Positions 32,436 to 32,971 of a stretch of DNA of 32,971 nucleotides are shown one piece after another (the first letter of the stretch is position 1; every line of letters starts with the position of its first letter). The notes under the pieces are model-generated. The model saw nothing but the letters and a program-made list of their open reading frames with translations. It did not search any database and was not told the origin of the DNA. The DNA comes from an uncultured Pseudomonadota bacterium (lineage in GTDB: Bacteria; Pseudomonadota; Alphaproteobacteria; Rs-D84): assembly GCA_902787665.1 (NCBI GenBank), contig CADAHF010000007.1, forward strand, positions 1-32,971, given 5' to 3'. Position numbers and translations under genes: made by a program.

Positions 32436-32825
32436 ATGGGAGTCTTCATTAGGCCCATCACGGGCAACCCGACGGCGCAAATCGCTATTGCAGCGGTTTG
32501 CATCCTTATCGTCCTCGACGTCATCACGGGTTTTGTCGGCGCGGCGGTTACGCACCAAATCAGTAGCCAGAAAATGCGCGAGGGCATCCTGCACAAGTTC
32601 ACCGAGCTGGTGCTGGTGGCGCTCGCGACCATCATCGACGGCGCGCTGCTCGGCGGCTTCGACGTGCTGGGCGGAGACCCGGTGCTCTTGGCAACGTGCG
32701 CCTACATCGCGGTGATGGAGGTCAGCAGCATCCTCGAGCTTGTGGCCAAGTACAACCCCGACATTGCAGAGTCTGGCATCTTCGCCCTGTTCGAGCCCAA
32801 TGGCGAGCACAAGGGCGGCGAGTAG
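32436..32825 (+). CDS. Phage holin family protein
   Basis: The 129 residues begin MGVFIRPITGN and contain hydrophobic segments around residues 15-38 and 58-92, with a short polar, charged end (PNGEHKGGE). The pattern (VLDVITGFVGAAVTHQISSQKMREG, then a helix with LVLVALATIIDGALLG) matches the toxin-secretion/phage-lysis holin family. AGGAG overlaps the tail-protein stop (TAG at 32422-32424), 8 bases before the ATG. An endolysin gene follows after 2 bases, giving a tail-holin-lysin lysis cassette. Confidence 0.85.
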   Translation: MGVFIRPITGNPTAQIAIAAVCILIVLDVITGFVGAAVTHQISSQKMREGILHKFTELVLVALATIIDGALLGGFDVLGGDPVLLATCAYIAVMEVSSILELVAKYNPDIAESGIFALFEPNGEHKGGE

Positions 32826-32827
32826 CC

Positions 32828-32971
32828 ATGAGGTACGCGACCAAGCTGGAAGAGTGCCGCGACCCGTCCGATTACATGTACGTGGCCTGTGCTGTTTGGT
32901 CTGTGGGCTACTCGCAACCGAACAGGACGCACGTGTACGACGGAGGCGAAACCGACTGCTCCGCTCTTGTG
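32828..32971 (+). CDS. Phage endolysin, cysteine-peptidase type, N-terminal fragment
   Basis: Only 48 residues are seen before the window ends: MRYATKLEECRDPSDYMYVA, then AVWSVGYSQPN and VYDGGETDCSALV. The D-C-S-x-L-V box is the active-site Cys motif shared by NlpC/P60 and CHAP cysteine peptidases, which cleave peptidoglycan peptides. The position directly after a holin supports an endolysin. The His and third catalytic residue lie outside the window, so NlpC/P60 versus CHAP cannot be decided. Confidence 0.7.
   Translation, partial: MRYATKLEECRDPSDYMYVACAVWSVGYSQPNRTHVYDGGETDCSALV

Noticed and set aside
32175-32810. Minus-strand frame across the phage tail and holin genes
   Set aside because: It is the GC-driven open shadow of the holin and tail genes; the forward genes have start sites and family features.

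Overview
This window is a chimera of three unrelated-looking pieces. Bases 1 to about 850 are a low-GC fragment of a repeat-rich, predicted beta-helical surface protein. Bases about 850 to about 31,980 are a continuous, gene-dense chromosomal segment of an AT-rich alphaproteobacterium. Bases about 31,980 to 32,971 are high-GC phage late genes (tail protein end, holin, start of an endolysin). Both joins cut a housekeeping gene: an NrnA-like DHH phosphoesterase on the left and secD on the right. Everything biological about the main genome should be taken from about 850 to 31,980 only.

The alphaproteobacterial assignment rests on a MucR-type regulator, an RHH_4-type ribbon-helix-helix protein, the style of the DksA-like protein and the envelope gene set. 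Low GC, short intergenic gaps and tight operons suggest a host- or gut-associated lineage; no rRNA is present to name it. Recognisable promoters are sigma70-like, with a TATAAT -10 and 16-17 bp spacers.

Layout. (1) 850-6,624, minus strand: sufS-sufT-sufE (Fe-S assembly), then ftsL-ftsI (septal peptidoglycan synthesis), recJ and a broken nrnA-like gene, packed with 1-40 bp gaps or overlaps. (2) 6,699-7,452, plus: thioredoxin and a DksA-like regulator, ending in a shared bidirectional terminator with (3) 7,478-8,505, minus: SPOR-domain protein and TatA. (4) 8,587-13,786, minus: gltX, a TIKI/TraB-like hypothetical, a hemolysin III/PAQR protein, then thrS with its own promoter and a tiny lipoprotein. 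(5) 13,833-14,468, plus: trmB, apparently leaderless. (6) 14,507-15,187, minus: unknown gene, divergent across a palindrome from (7) 15,233-17,289, plus: a four-gene coupled cassette (membrane protein, soluble protein, SUKH-like protein, RHH protein), the best candidate here for an undescribed unit. (8) 17,228-21,507, minus: mucR-like gene, a membrane-anchored GH24-lysozyme/TPR protein and a single-frame YbeY-Lnt fusion. (9) 21,583-22,860, plus: rarA. (10) 22,865-31,980, minus: two outer-membrane beta-barrel proteins, ftsK, a PAP2 phosphatase, an S41-like protein that lacks the usual catalytic residues, secF and secD.

The common theme is envelope building and division: septum (FtsL, FtsI, FtsK, SPOR), export (TatA, SecD, SecF), lipoprotein maturation (Lnt), lipid phosphatase and outer-membrane proteins, alongside translation enzymes. 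I see no CRISPR array, insertion sequence, tRNA or rRNA gene. No gene-free stretch exceeds 300 bases; the longest, 10,490-10,694, holds the thrS promoter and a terminator.
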